A DNA stretch of 64,000 nt from an uncultured Actinomycetes bacterium (lineage in GTDB: Bacteria; Actinomycetota; Actinomycetes; Nanopelagicales; Nanopelagicaceae), in assembly GCA_903843225.1 (NCBI GenBank), contig CAIMOX010000007.1, positions 1-64,000 on the forward strand, in the 5' to 3' direction. Position 1 is the stretch's first letter. The number at the start of each line of letters is the position of its first letter. Of this stretch, positions 8,420 to 16,837 are shown piece by piece. The position numbers and the translations under genes were made by a program. The notes beneath the pieces are model-generated. The model had not been told where the DNA came from, ran no database searches, and was given only the letters and a program-made list of their open reading frames with translations.

Positions 8420-8431
8420 TAGAGTGCAGAC
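8420..8431 (+). promoter_or_regulatory. Leaderless promoter of lipoprotein gene
   Basis: TAGAGT at 8420-8425 is followed by six bases and the ATG at 8432. An upstream GGAGG is 16 bases from the ATG, too far to act as a normal ribosome-binding site. Confidence 0.5.
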
Positions 8432-9082
8432 ATGAGTAAATCCTCCCCAAGCAAGCTGACACGACTTGGCGTGATAACTCTTCTCACCCTATTTACCTTG
8501 ACCGCCTGCGGCGCTGCCAACCCTGATATACGTCCAGATGATCAAAAGTTACGTGATGGAATTTCTCTCCTAATAAAAGATCTGACCCTTAACCATCCAG
8601 CAAATCGCAACTGGGATCAAAAATCTGTTGATGCGCAATTACAGAAGCCACTTCCCAAGGGTTTCTCTACACCAGCGGGTTGGAAATTAACCTGGCCGAG
8701 TGCAACGAGTAATGAGCTTGCCTATGTATATATTCCATGGGCACTGACCGGCACATTCCCCAATCACTTCACTAGCGAGAACGCGTCATACACAGCAGGC
8801 ACTCCGGTTCCCACCGCTGTCGCACGTGATATTGCGACACAAGTGGTAGGAAGCGATGATTATTTTGCAGCGATCGTTGATGTTCGCTACTCCACAACCA
8901 ATAAGAAGTGGGTAATTTTTACTAGCGTCCCCTACCTGCCTGTGACAGATAATGCCTACGGTTGGGCGAATGCCGTCAATGGGCGCTGGAAGGTCATTGA
9001 CTTCGGTACCGCCACCGTCGGTTGCGGTAAAGTTCCTACCGATGTGCAGAGCGAATTTGGATTCTCCTGTCCCGGTAAATAA
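8432..9082 (+). CDS. Secreted lipoprotein, function unknown
   Basis: A basic N-terminus (KSSPSKLTR), a hydrophobic stretch and the lipobox LTAC (Cys at residue 26) mark a signal-peptidase II lipoprotein anchored on the outer face of the membrane. The rest of the 216 residues has no motif I recognise; two further cysteines (GCG and FSC near the end) could form a disulfide. It stands alone between the Tad operon and a convergent permease gene, whose stop lies 4 bases away. Confidence 0.75.
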   Translation: MSKSSPSKLTRLGVITLLTLFTLTACGAANPDIRPDDQKLRDGISLLIKDLTLNHPANRNWDQKSVDAQLQKPLPKGFSTPAGWKLTWPSATSNELAYVYIPWALTGTFPNHFTSENASYTAGTPVPTAVARDIATQVVGSDDYFAAIVDVRYSTTNKKWVIFTSVPYLPVTDNAYGWANAVNGRWKVIDFGTATVGCGKVPTDVQSEFGFSCPGK

Positions 9083-9086
9083 CCGT

Positions 9087-10316
9087 CTATCTGCTCTTGA
9101 TGTAACTCTCTTTACATCCATCCATGCAAAAGTAATACATCTTCACGCCATCGAGGTAGGACGCCGGCGCATCACTCTTTCGCACCTGCATGCCACAGAT
9201 TGGATCCTGGGCGAAATCACTTTCAGAATTAACAGATGGATTTTTATAGAGATAATAAATCAAAGCCGCTATAAGTACCGCTACTCCATTGAGAATCGTT
9301 GTGGTATTGAGACCAAAGTGTTTAGCGGTGGTATGAGCATTGTGATGTATCGGGATCTGCTTAAGTAGGGTGAAGATTCCTTCAGTCACTAAGCCATTCA
9401 CTGCCATAATCACCCAGAAGAGCAGCGACATCCGAAGCGCAACGGCATTTCCGTAATACTTTCGATAGATCATCACGAGTGGAAAGGAGAGTAAGTCGGC
9501 GAAGATAAAGGCAATGACTCCGCCAAAGGTGATCCCTGCTCCCCAGAGCGCGGCTGCAAGTGGAACATTTCCCACAGAACAGACGAAGGAGATGAATGCT
9601 AATACTGGGCCTATACATGCATTCTCAAGCGCCGACCAGAAGCCGTGGCCAGAGATAAAGAGCGCCTTCCACCAAGAGAGCGGAATGAGGGTGGTAGCTA
9701 ACCCTGCAACAACAAATCCGATGATCAACTCCCACCGGAGCATAATGAAATCACCGATGGTGTAGCCAGCAGATGAACTCAACCCGGACCGCAAATGTGA
9801 GCGAGAAGTGGGCGAGTGAGACGAATGTGAATCTTCACCGGAGCTTTCGTGAGGTTTCTCTGGGTCGGGCTCAATGGTCTGAATAGGTTGGGCTAGCCTA
9901 GAAATATTTATCACCCGTGGCGTGAGGAGAGCAAGTAAGAAGATCATGACCGCACCGCCGACAAATTCTGCTGCGGCAAATTGCCAGCCGAGCAGAAGCC
10001 AGAGGACGATGCCAAGTTCGATTACTAGGTTGGTGCTAGCGAACATGAAGACCATCGAGGCGGTGAAATCAGCACCCTTTCGATAGATTGAATGGGCAAG
10101 TGCGCTAGCTGCGTAGGAACACGAGCTACTGATCACTCCAAAGAGTGAAGCTTTAGCAATGGTCGTTGGTCGATGGTTGCCGAGCACCCCTTGCATCTGC
10201 GACCTCGTGACAAAGGCCTGGACGATTCCAGAGAGTGCAAAGCCAAAGATCAGAGCCCAAAAAGTATCGAAGAGCATCCAGCCGCCCTCACTGAGTCCGC
10301 TCACAATTTTATGCAT
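9087..10316 (-). CDS. Predicted permease (DUF318/ArsP-like) with C-terminal YHS domain
   Basis: The protein has two bundles of about four membrane segments separated by a Ser/His-rich loop (residues 155-185), the layout of the COG0701 permease family that includes ArsP and YraQ. The motif SSSCSYAA in the first half matches the family's cysteine site. The last 45 residues form a YHS domain (DPICGMQVRKSDAP, then YYFCMDGC), a small metal-related module. This suggests transport or handling of a heavy metal or metalloid, but substrate cannot be read from the sequence. AGGAG precedes the ATG. It follows the glycosyltransferase-like gene by 14 bases. Confidence 0.85.
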   Translation of the reverse strand: MHKIVSGLSEGGWMLFDTFWALIFGFALSGIVQAFVTRSQMQGVLGNHRPTTIAKASLFGVISSSCSYAASALAHSIYRKGADFTASMVFMFASTNLVIELGIVLWLLLGWQFAAAEFVGGAVMIFLLALLTPRVINISRLAQPIQTIEPDPEKPHESSGEDSHSSHSPTSRSHLRSGLSSSAGYTIGDFIMLRWELIIGFVVAGLATTLIPLSWWKALFISGHGFWSALENACIGPVLAFISFVCSVGNVPLAAALWGAGITFGGVIAFIFADLLSFPLVMIYRKYYGNAVALRMSLLFWVIMAVNGLVTEGIFTLLKQIPIHHNAHTTAKHFGLNTTTILNGVAVLIAALIYYLYKNPSVNSESDFAQDPICGMQVRKSDAPASYLDGVKMYYFCMDGCKESYIKSR

Positions 10317-10330
10317 CTCGGGGCTCCTGG

Positions 10331-11614
10331 CTACTTGAGGTTCTCTTTGATAACTGAAGAACTAAACCTTCCATCATGATAGAACCTTACAAACTCTTGG
10401 GCGGCCCGTACTCCTTCAGCGATGGGGAGAGATTGAAGGGTACGTTGTGGCTGACCATGATCATTCTCTGGTACTTGTGCATACATCAGGCTCTTCTCGC
10501 GCTCTCTCGCAATGCTGCGTAGTTTTGACTCCAACGTCTCAGGATTGATGTTGATGTGTGGCAAAGTCGGGTGGTGGGCGTGCAAAGGATCGATATAGGT
10601 TGCGACGATTCGACCAGCGGCAGCGGCCTCTAAAGCGAAAACTCCAGTTAAGCCAATAAATTGGTCGATCACGAGATCGACCTCACTAAAAATTTTCGGA
10701 ATCTGATCGTGCAACACGGGCCCGCTATCAACCCAGTTCTGATACTCAATCACGCCTTCATCTCGTAACTTTTCGAGGATCGGAGTAATAATTCCCGATG
10801 ACTTGAGCCACGATTTGCTTGGGAGATAGAGGACTCGCAATTTTTTTGATGCAAAGAGCGGTGAACTATCTGCAATTGCCTCATAAGGAGCGATATCGAT
10901 TACCGCCGGCAGCCAGATCGCATCGGGCACCTCATGAAATAAATCTGGCGTTGTAACAAAGAGAGGGATCTTTTTCTTACGAATGCGCGGAAGAAGCGAA
11001 CGATTAACGCCAGAGACTTCTAGTAATTCGATCGCCTCTTTGCGCAAGAGACCAGGATGGCCAGGCTCTTGAAAGGGCGAATACGGATTGCGTGCGAGGT
11101 GGGCAGCGGGATCTCGAATGTCACTGCCATGGAATACAACTCCCACACGCTTTCCCATTCGACGGAGCAAGATTAGGTCATCAACGCTATGTCGCGATGC
11201 AAACCCTTGACGCCCTTTTCGAAAGGCGAAGATCGGGCGAAGCGATTCAAGAAGGATGGAGCCTTTATCGGAAAAGATCTCATGGAGTATCGAGATGCGA
11301 TGGACCTCGGCGTTACGATCTGAGCTCTTCACCTCGTGATCTGCATGAAACCATTCAGTGGCTGGGTCGGCTGCGATGCGCAACGACTCTCCCTCAGGGA
11401 GTGAGCGCGCCCATGCCGTAGCCTGATTCGCAGAATTTGTCGGTCCAATAATGAAGCCGGTTCGGGGCACAACTCTAAAAAGTTTTTTGAATTGAGCTAC
11501 AACGATAGTTCGGAGCTCAAAGAGGCGTTCAGGTAACTCCTCGCGAAGAAAGATTTTTAGATCGACAACTCGACCCTTCTTAGCTCTTTCTGGCGCTTGT
11601 GCCGTAGTACTCAC
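10331..11614 (-). CDS. Glycosyltransferase-like protein (GT-B fold), specificity unknown
   Basis: The 427-residue protein has features of a GT4-like GT-B enzyme: an N-terminal half with VGVVFHGSDIRDP and a C-terminal Rossmann-like half with LRVLYLPSKSW and the donor-site-like stretch GVFALEAAAAGRIVATY. The canonical EX7E motif is not clearly formed, so assignment is tentative. The start codon is GTG, with GATACT six bases upstream as a possible leaderless -10. It is co-directional with the permease gene but the functional link is obscure. Confidence 0.6.
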   Translation of the reverse strand: MSTTAQAPERAKKGRVVDLKIFLREELPERLFELRTIVVAQFKKLFRVVPRTGFIIGPTNSANQATAWARSLPEGESLRIAADPATEWFHADHEVKSSDRNAEVHRISILHEIFSDKGSILLESLRPIFAFRKGRQGFASRHSVDDLILLRRMGKRVGVVFHGSDIRDPAAHLARNPYSPFQEPGHPGLLRKEAIELLEVSGVNRSLLPRIRKKKIPLFVTTPDLFHEVPDAIWLPAVIDIAPYEAIADSSPLFASKKLRVLYLPSKSWLKSSGIITPILEKLRDEGVIEYQNWVDSGPVLHDQIPKIFSEVDLVIDQFIGLTGVFALEAAAAGRIVATYIDPLHAHHPTLPHININPETLESKLRSIAREREKSLMYAQVPENDHGQPQRTLQSLPIAEGVRAAQEFVRFYHDGRFSSSVIKENLK

Positions 11615-11640
11615 ACCGCAAGTATCTCAGGGTTCCAGCC

Positions 11641-11982
11641 CTATTCAGCCACGAGATGCGAGATCACACTCTCGTGAATAACAGCCTTGGAGCGTTCATG
11701 GGCTTTACGAATTTGTAGATCAAAGTTATCGATAGCGAGGTCAAAGGCGGCAAGGTCGTTAAAAGCTAGACCTTCAGCTCGCAGAAACGGCCCTGCGCCG
11801 TGAGAGGTCAATCTGACTAGATGGGAGTTTTTACCCCAGGATGGGTTCGCTTCGTGCTGAACTTCAACTTTTATCGATTCGATCACAATGTTAAATCGAG
11901 AGAGTGATAGCAATTTCTCTCGAACTATCCCCTCGAAATCTTCGGCGAGCTGGGCATTGCGTGCATGAACAATTATTTCCAC
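11641..11982 (-). CDS. hpf: Ribosome hibernation promoting factor, short form (HPF/RaiA)
   Basis: The S30AE domain is seen in MEIIVHARNAQLAEDFEGIV, the basic RFNIVIESIKVEVQHE strand, and the final helix FDLAIDNFDLQIRKAHERSK. The protein would bind the 30S decoding region in stationary phase and block translation. At 113 residues it has only this domain; actinobacterial relatives usually carry an extra C-terminal dimerisation domain of about 60 residues, absent here. The GTG start has GGGAGAG upstream. Confidence 0.78.
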   Translation of the reverse strand: MEIIVHARNAQLAEDFEGIVREKLLSLSRFNIVIESIKVEVQHEANPSWGKNSHLVRLTSHGAGPFLRAEGLAFNDLAAFDLAIDNFDLQIRKAHERSKAVIHESVISHLVAE

Positions 11983-12108
11983 GAGAGGCTCTCCCTACAA
12001 ATAGTCTGGAACTCTTCTTCTCACGCTACTCCTGCGCCTACCCGGCCACAAGTGGTGGAGCCATGGCTAGGTAGGTGCAGAAATGAGCAGTGCCTATTGC
12101 CTGAAGGT

Positions 12109-13092
12109 TTAGAGCCCTGCGCGTACCTTCTTCATGGCGCGCTTACCCTTTGTGCTCTTTCGGCTCGCCTTCTTTACTACGCCTGACTTGTTCGCTGCGC
12201 CAGACTTTTTCGCTGCGCCTGACTTCTTGCCACCCTTAGCGGCTCCAGAAGCCGGTGCACTAGATCCGTTCACATCAGAGCCAGCACCTTGCTTAGCTAC
12301 ATGCGCGGAAGCCGGTACGAACGCTGAATCAGTTGCTGCCTGGAAAGGTGCTGCAATCCCAGCGCCGCTCCCGACCTTTGCGATACCCCCATTACCCGCA
12401 TTATCTGATGTGAGGGTTATTGATCCTGGCTCCCCGGTCATTGAAACTTTCTTGAGTGCAGCACCTTTCTTCATGGTCGGACGCTTCACGGTCGAACGCT
12501 TGACGGCCGGACGCTTCACGGTCGAACCCTTGACGGCCGGACTCTTCGTCGCTCGGCGAGAGGTTGTAGAACTCTTTTTAGCTTGAGTTACTCGAACTGC
12601 AGCAGCGCGCTTAGAGAGAGCTACCTTCTTTGTTGCAATGGACTTCTTGGCAGCAGTTGCTGCAGCGGCGCTTGCCTGACTTTTGGCAGATCGCGCAGCG
12701 GATGCCTTGGTGCGCAATGCAGCGCGCTTTCGTACTACCTCTTTCAACGCTTGCGCTTTACGTGTAGCGGCAGTACCTGAAGAAACTTTGGCGGACGTTG
12801 AGTTGGGAGTGAAAGCTGCGCCTGTCGCCTTCAGTCGCTTGACGCCGGTGCGACGCGTTGGAGCCTTCGCCTTCTTCACTGCTGCCTTCTTCACTGCTGC
12901 TTTCTTAGGAGCGCTCTTCTTTGCCACGGTCGAACCGAGAGCGGTTGCCGGTGCAGCTTTAGTTGCAGCTTTAGTCGCAGCCGATGCCGCAGTGATATCT
13001 AAGGCACCCGCTGGCAGAGCGAGCGCACCAATGAGGGCACAGGCGAGAGCTCCGCGCCGGATAGGTGAGTGATTGAACTTCTGAATATTCAC
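12109..13092 (-). CDS. Secreted Lys/Ala-rich basic protein (histone H1-like composition)
   Basis: The N-terminus has a signal peptide: basic IRRGALACALIGALALPAGA with likely cleavage after ASAA near residue 39. The rest is extremely rich in Lys, Ala, Ser, Thr and Arg, with degenerate pentapeptides such as VKRPA, VKRST and VKRPT and a 30-bp repeat at about 12480-12540. A less basic segment (GSITLTSDNAGNGGIAKV, residues 222-265) interrupts two basic arms. Such arms bind DNA or acidic polymers in other proteins. Because this one is exported, binding to surface polysaccharide or external DNA is more likely than chromosome packing; that is inference. It neighbours the glycan locus in the opposite direction. 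Confidence 0.65.
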   Translation of the reverse strand: MNIQKFNHSPIRRGALACALIGALALPAGALDITAASAATKAATKAAPATALGSTVAKKSAPKKAAVKKAAVKKAKAPTRRTGVKRLKATGAAFTPNSTSAKVSSGTAATRKAQALKEVVRKRAALRTKASAARSAKSQASAAAATAAKKSIATKKVALSKRAAAVRVTQAKKSSTTSRRATKSPAVKGSTVKRPAVKRSTVKRPTMKKGAALKKVSMTGEPGSITLTSDNAGNGGIAKVGSGAGIAAPFQAATDSAFVPASAHVAKQGAGSDVNGSSAPASGAAKGGKKSGAAKKSGAANKSGVVKKASRKSTKGKRAMKKVRAGL

Positions 13093-13234
13093 ATTAGACC
13101 CTTTCTTTAGTCATAACGTTGGGTCGGCATCTGGCCGAATGAGCGGATCTTTGGCGAAAATCTCGATCGCTGGAGGCGCAAAACTCTTCTCTTGGGCATA
13201 ACGCGTGGCTGTGGAAAGGGCTGCTTCTTATAAC

Positions 13235-13248
13235 TAGACTCATGCCCT
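13235..13248 (+). promoter_or_regulatory. Promoter of glycan export operon
   Basis: TAGACT at 13235-13240 lies eight bases before the ATG at 13249, preceded by an overlapping TATAAC at 13229. The leader would be zero to two bases. Confidence 0.45.
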
Positions 13249-14160
13249 ATGAGTGCAGCGGGATCGGATCAAAAGGGCGCGTCAGTCAAACGCCCATCAA
13301 CTCCGCTTATTCAGGTCTTCGAACCCCACAAAGCTCAGACTCCACCGCTCATCCCCTACATCAAAGAGTTCTGGGAGCGCAGAGCATTCGCCCTCGAGCT
13401 CGCTCGCTTCGCCGATAAGGCTGAATATCTTGAGTCCAAGTTAGGTAAGGCATGGCTCGTCCTCAACCCCCTCTTCCTCTCGCTTGTCTACTTCCTCCTC
13501 GTCACCGTGCTCCGAGGTGGAGCAAATAAGAACACTGGATTAAGCACGCTGGCACATATCTTGATCGGCATCTTCATGTTCTATTTCGCACAGAACATCA
13601 TCAGCGATGGTGCGCAATCAATCACTGCTGGCGGACGACTCATTCTCAATCAAGCATTTCCGCGCGCCTTACTTCCATTCTCATCATCAGTGCGTGCCTT
13701 TGGTCAGTTCTGGCCAACGATCCCGACCTACTTTGCCGTGGTCTTGATCGGAAAAGCCTTCTACCCCAAGACAGTAATTCCATTAGCTGATTGGAATTAC
13801 CTCTGGGCCCCACTGATCATTGCGGCACTCGCAATCACCGCCTTTGGTCTATCACTCATCTTTGCGGTGATGAATGTCTACTTCCGTGATACGAGCAAAT
13901 TACTGACGTACACAACCCGTATCTGGCTCTACGGTTCTCCCGTTCTCTGGAAGCCTGAGATGCTCCATGGCTGGCATCGCCTCTTTCTCTATATCAATCC
14001 ACTTGGTCCGACGCTCGCTGCGACCTATCACGTCTGGATCGATGGAGTGCGACCATCGAATGCAGAATTCATCGGTATGGGAGTCTGGGTGCTCATGGCG
14101 ATGGCGATTGGTACATATTTCTTCACATCGCGAGAGAGAGATTTTGCGGTGCGTATCTGA
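13249..14160 (+). CDS. ABC-2 type polysaccharide export permease (Wzm/TagG-like)
   Basis: This membrane subunit exports undecaprenyl-linked glycans or teichoic-acid-like polymers. After a cytoplasmic N-terminus of about 60 residues come six hydrophobic segments between residues 70 and 295. The stretch LESKLGKAWLVLNPLF before the first segment and VYFRDTSKLL between later ones are typical of the Wzm/TagG family. Its stop overlaps the start of the ATPase gene as TGATG, so the two are made together. Confidence 0.87.
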   Translation: MSAAGSDQKGASVKRPSTPLIQVFEPHKAQTPPLIPYIKEFWERRAFALELARFADKAEYLESKLGKAWLVLNPLFLSLVYFLLVTVLRGGANKNTGLSTLAHILIGIFMFYFAQNIISDGAQSITAGGRLILNQAFPRALLPFSSSVRAFGQFWPTIPTYFAVVLIGKAFYPKTVIPLADWNYLWAPLIIAALAITAFGLSLIFAVMNVYFRDTSKLLTYTTRIWLYGSPVLWKPEMLHGWHRLFLYINPLGPTLAATYHVWIDGVRPSNAEFIGMGVWVLMAMAIGTYFFTSRERDFAVRI

Positions 14161-15029
14161 TGACTATCGGTAAAGATGTGATCAGACTCGGCAACAGCAC
14201 GCCATCAACAACGCTCTTGCAAGCAAAGGGTTATAACGGAAATATCTCCATCCCCGACGACCTCGCTATTCGCATTGAAGATCTCTCTATCACCTACAAG
14301 ATCAACGTTGATACGAAGAAGACTCTCAAGAACGCTGTGATGCGCGCATCTAAGGGCGAGAAGGTTCGCATGCGTACCGTCGAAGCGGTGAAGAAGGTAT
14401 CACTCGATATTCCTCACGGCTCTGTTGTTGGAATTGTCGGCGCAAATGGCGCTGGTAAATCAACTCTTATGCGCTCGATTGCAGGCATCATGCCTCCAAC
14501 TACTGGTCGTATTATCGTCAACGGCAAAATCTCAACTCTGCTCGCACTCGGTGTTGGATTTAATCCAGCGCTCTCAGGCCGCGACAATATTATTTTAGGT
14601 GGCCTCGCTGCTGGCTTAAGCCGTGATGAGATCGAGTCGAAGACTGACGAGATTGCTGCCTTTGCAGATCTTCCTGATGGCTTTATCGATATGCCAGTGC
14701 GTACCTACTCTTCTGGAATGTATGGCCGCGTGGCCTTTGCAGTTTCAGTGAGTATGACGCCAGATATCTTGTTACTTGACGAAGCGCTCTCTGCCGGTGA
14801 TGCAGCATTTAAAGAGAAGTCATTCCTTCGGATGCGTGAACTCGTTGAAGAAGCACGCACCATCGTAATCGTCTCGCATGCCCTTGCCACCATTAGCGAT
14901 CTCTGCGATACCGCAATCTGGATGCACAAAGGAAAGCTACTTGCTCACGGTGAACCAGGTGCGATCGTTGAAGAGTATTTGAAGTTCCTGGATGTCGGAA
15001 CCCTTCCTTCTAACCTCGAAGATATGTAA
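14160..15029 (+). CDS. ABC polysaccharide export ATPase (Wzt/TagH-like)
   Basis: The nucleotide-binding subunit shows Walker A GANGAGKST, the family's TLLALGVGFNPALSGRDNI insertion, the signature YSSGMYGRVAFA and Walker B DILLLDEALSAGD. These are hallmarks of the Wzt/TagH group. At 289 residues it ends soon after the ATPase domain, so it lacks the C-terminal glycan-binding domain of chain-end-reading Wzt; export is then probably not tied to a terminal sugar cap. An N-terminal extension of about 35 residues precedes the domain. Confidence 0.9.
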   Translation: MTIGKDVIRLGNSTPSTTLLQAKGYNGNISIPDDLAIRIEDLSITYKINVDTKKTLKNAVMRASKGEKVRMRTVEAVKKVSLDIPHGSVVGIVGANGAGKSTLMRSIAGIMPPTTGRIIVNGKISTLLALGVGFNPALSGRDNIILGGLAAGLSRDEIESKTDEIAAFADLPDGFIDMPVRTYSSGMYGRVAFAVSVSMTPDILLLDEALSAGDAAFKEKSFLRMRELVEEARTIVIVSHALATISDLCDTAIWMHKGKLLAHGEPGAIVEEYLKFLDVGTLPSNLEDM

Positions 15030-15032
15030 GTA

Positions 15033-16157
15033 ATGCAGAAGGTAGATATCTCCATCATCTCCTCTGGCGCCTCGCTTGCTGATGCGCGGCTTCACCGAAT
15101 CGTTAACGCCCTCATCAGGGCAGGCCTCACCGTCGAAATTTTTGCACCGGGCGCAGCCGCCGATGCTCCTGCCGGCGCAATGATTCGCGCTGTGCATCAG
15201 GGTAAAGGTTTTAAGTGGCGCATCCATCGAGCCTTCTACTCGCCATGGCGCGCAGAAGGAAGAGTGCTCTACTGTCTCGCACCAGAAGCCCAACTCTTTA
15301 CCTGGAAGGCGGCGCTTCTCAAGCGTCGCATCTATTGCGCGGATATTTATGAAGATTATCAATCCCTCCTTAAAGATCGAGCATGGGCCAAGAAATTATT
15401 TACCCTTCCCGGCAAGGTCGGTTCGGTAATCACAAAGGTTTCAACCTTCTATGCATCTAAGGCATCTCTTACAACCGTTGCCGATACACAAGTACCGCCA
15501 TTCACAGCGAAAGATCGACTTGTTCTACGGAACGTGCCAGATGCTGCGCACCTCTCGATGAGCGGCAAACTCGCAAAGAAACCCCGGGCGATCTATATCG
15601 GTGACGTTCGGGAATCTCGTGGATTACATACGATGCTTCAAGCTGCTGTGCTTGCTCCAAACTGGCACTTCGATATCGTCGGACCGATCTCGGATGCAGA
15701 CGCGACATGGATTCATCTCTGGTCGATCTCGAATGAGAGTGCGGCTTCGCGCGTTACATTCCATGGCCGACTCTCTCCTCATCAATCGTGGAAGCTCGCG
15801 AAGGGCGCATGGGTTGGACTGTCACTACTAGAACCGACGCCTGCATTTATCGCTGCGGTCCCATCAAAGATCTATGAATATATGTCGGTTGGTCTGGCAA
15901 CAATTACAACACCTCTGCCACGAAGTGCTGCCCTTGTTTCGTCGTCGAAATCTGGAGCGATCGCCGATGGCCCTACATCCGTCGCAAAACTGCTCAACTC
16001 GTGGGAGGTTAAGCCAGCCCCACTTGAGAAAATGCGTACCAATGGACTCACCTGGTCGGCGAAGAACCTCGATGCAGAGGCAGAATATGGTGCGATGATC
16101 GCTCGTATTCAGGGCTTGATTCTCCGATCCACGCGCACCGCCCGCAGTAAGGGCTGA
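15033..16157 (+). CDS. Glycosyltransferase, GT4-like
   Basis: The 374-residue protein has a GT-B layout. The donor-binding half starts near residue 188 (RAIYIGDVRESRG), continues to VTFHGRLSPHQSW and ends with PSKIYEYMSVGLATITT, where the first Glu fits the EX7E-type site. There are no membrane segments. Four bases separate it from the ABC ATPase gene, so it likely adds a sugar to the lipid-linked glycan that the transporter exports. Acceptor and donor are unknown. Confidence 0.8.
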   Translation: MQKVDISIISSGASLADARLHRIVNALIRAGLTVEIFAPGAAADAPAGAMIRAVHQGKGFKWRIHRAFYSPWRAEGRVLYCLAPEAQLFTWKAALLKRRIYCADIYEDYQSLLKDRAWAKKLFTLPGKVGSVITKVSTFYASKASLTTVADTQVPPFTAKDRLVLRNVPDAAHLSMSGKLAKKPRAIYIGDVRESRGLHTMLQAAVLAPNWHFDIVGPISDADATWIHLWSISNESAASRVTFHGRLSPHQSWKLAKGAWVGLSLLEPTPAFIAAVPSKIYEYMSVGLATITTPLPRSAALVSSSKSGAIADGPTSVAKLLNSWEVKPAPLEKMRTNGLTWSAKNLDAEAEYGAMIARIQGLILRSTRTARSKG

Positions 16158-16177
16158 GAAAAACCGAGTCGAGAGAC

Positions 16178-16189
16178 TAGACTTTACAA
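16178..16189 (+). promoter_or_regulatory. Leaderless promoter of wbpD-like gene
   Basis: TAGACT at 16178-16183, six bases, then the ATG at 16190. It shows that the nucleotide-sugar genes can be transcribed apart from the upstream ABC genes. Confidence 0.55.
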
Positions 16190-16795
16190 ATGAGCACCGC
16201 ACTCCCCGCGCGCATTGTCGCCTCTGCGGAAGTTGATCCCACGGCAGTTATTGGAACAGGCTCCTCAATCTGGCACCTTGTTCAGATTCGTGATGGGGTA
16301 AAGATTGGTCAGAACTGTATCGTCGGGCGAGGCGCCTATATCGGCAGTGGCGTTGAAATCGGCGATAACTGCAAGATTCAAAATTATGCACTCGTCTATG
16401 AACCAGCGAAATTAGGTAACGGTGTCTTTATTGGACCTGCAGCTGTATTAACGAATGATCAATTTCCGCGTGCAGTAAATCCAGATGGAAGCATCAAAGC
16501 CGCCTCCGATTGGGATGCGGTTGGAGTCACTATTGGCGATGGTGCTTCAATTGGAGCGAGAGCGGTCTGCATTGCTCCGGTGAATATCGGCGCATGGGCC
16601 CTCGTCGCTGCCGGCGCAGTCGTGACGAAAGATGTCCCGGATTACGCTCTAGTGGCAGGTGTCCCCGCAAAAAGAATCCGTTGGGTGGGCCGTGCGGGAG
16701 TACCGTTGGAACCAATCGGCGATAATCTCTTCCGATGCCCCGTAACAGAGCAGCTCTACCGAGAGATCTCGGATGGGCAACTCGAGCTCGAGTAA
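16190..16795 (+). CDS. Hexapeptide-repeat N-acetyltransferase (WbpD/WlbB-like)
   Basis: The left-handed beta-helix repeats run from residue 20 to 150 (VKIGQNCIVGRGAYIG, GVEIGDNCKI, VTIGDGASIG), and the segment FPRAVNPDGS with ALVAAGAVVTKDVPDYALVAGVPAKRI is typical of WbpD. These trimeric enzymes acetylate the 3-amino group of UDP-GlcNAc(3NH2)A using acetyl-CoA. The three genes that follow provide the other steps, which supports the call. The last 25 residues extend beyond the helix. Confidence 0.82.
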   Translation: MSTALPARIVASAEVDPTAVIGTGSSIWHLVQIRDGVKIGQNCIVGRGAYIGSGVEIGDNCKIQNYALVYEPAKLGNGVFIGPAAVLTNDQFPRAVNPDGSIKAASDWDAVGVTIGDGASIGARAVCIAPVNIGAWALVAAGAVVTKDVPDYALVAGVPAKRIRWVGRAGVPLEPIGDNLFRCPVTEQLYREISDGQLELE

Positions 16796-16837
16796 TTCAC
16801 TAGCGTTTTAACCACAAGAAAAGGAACCAGGCCATTC

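Noticed and set aside
12134-12586. Plus-strand open frame opposite the Lys/Ala-rich gene
   Set aside because: Biased codons of the basic gene leave the antisense open; no start signal or known motif.
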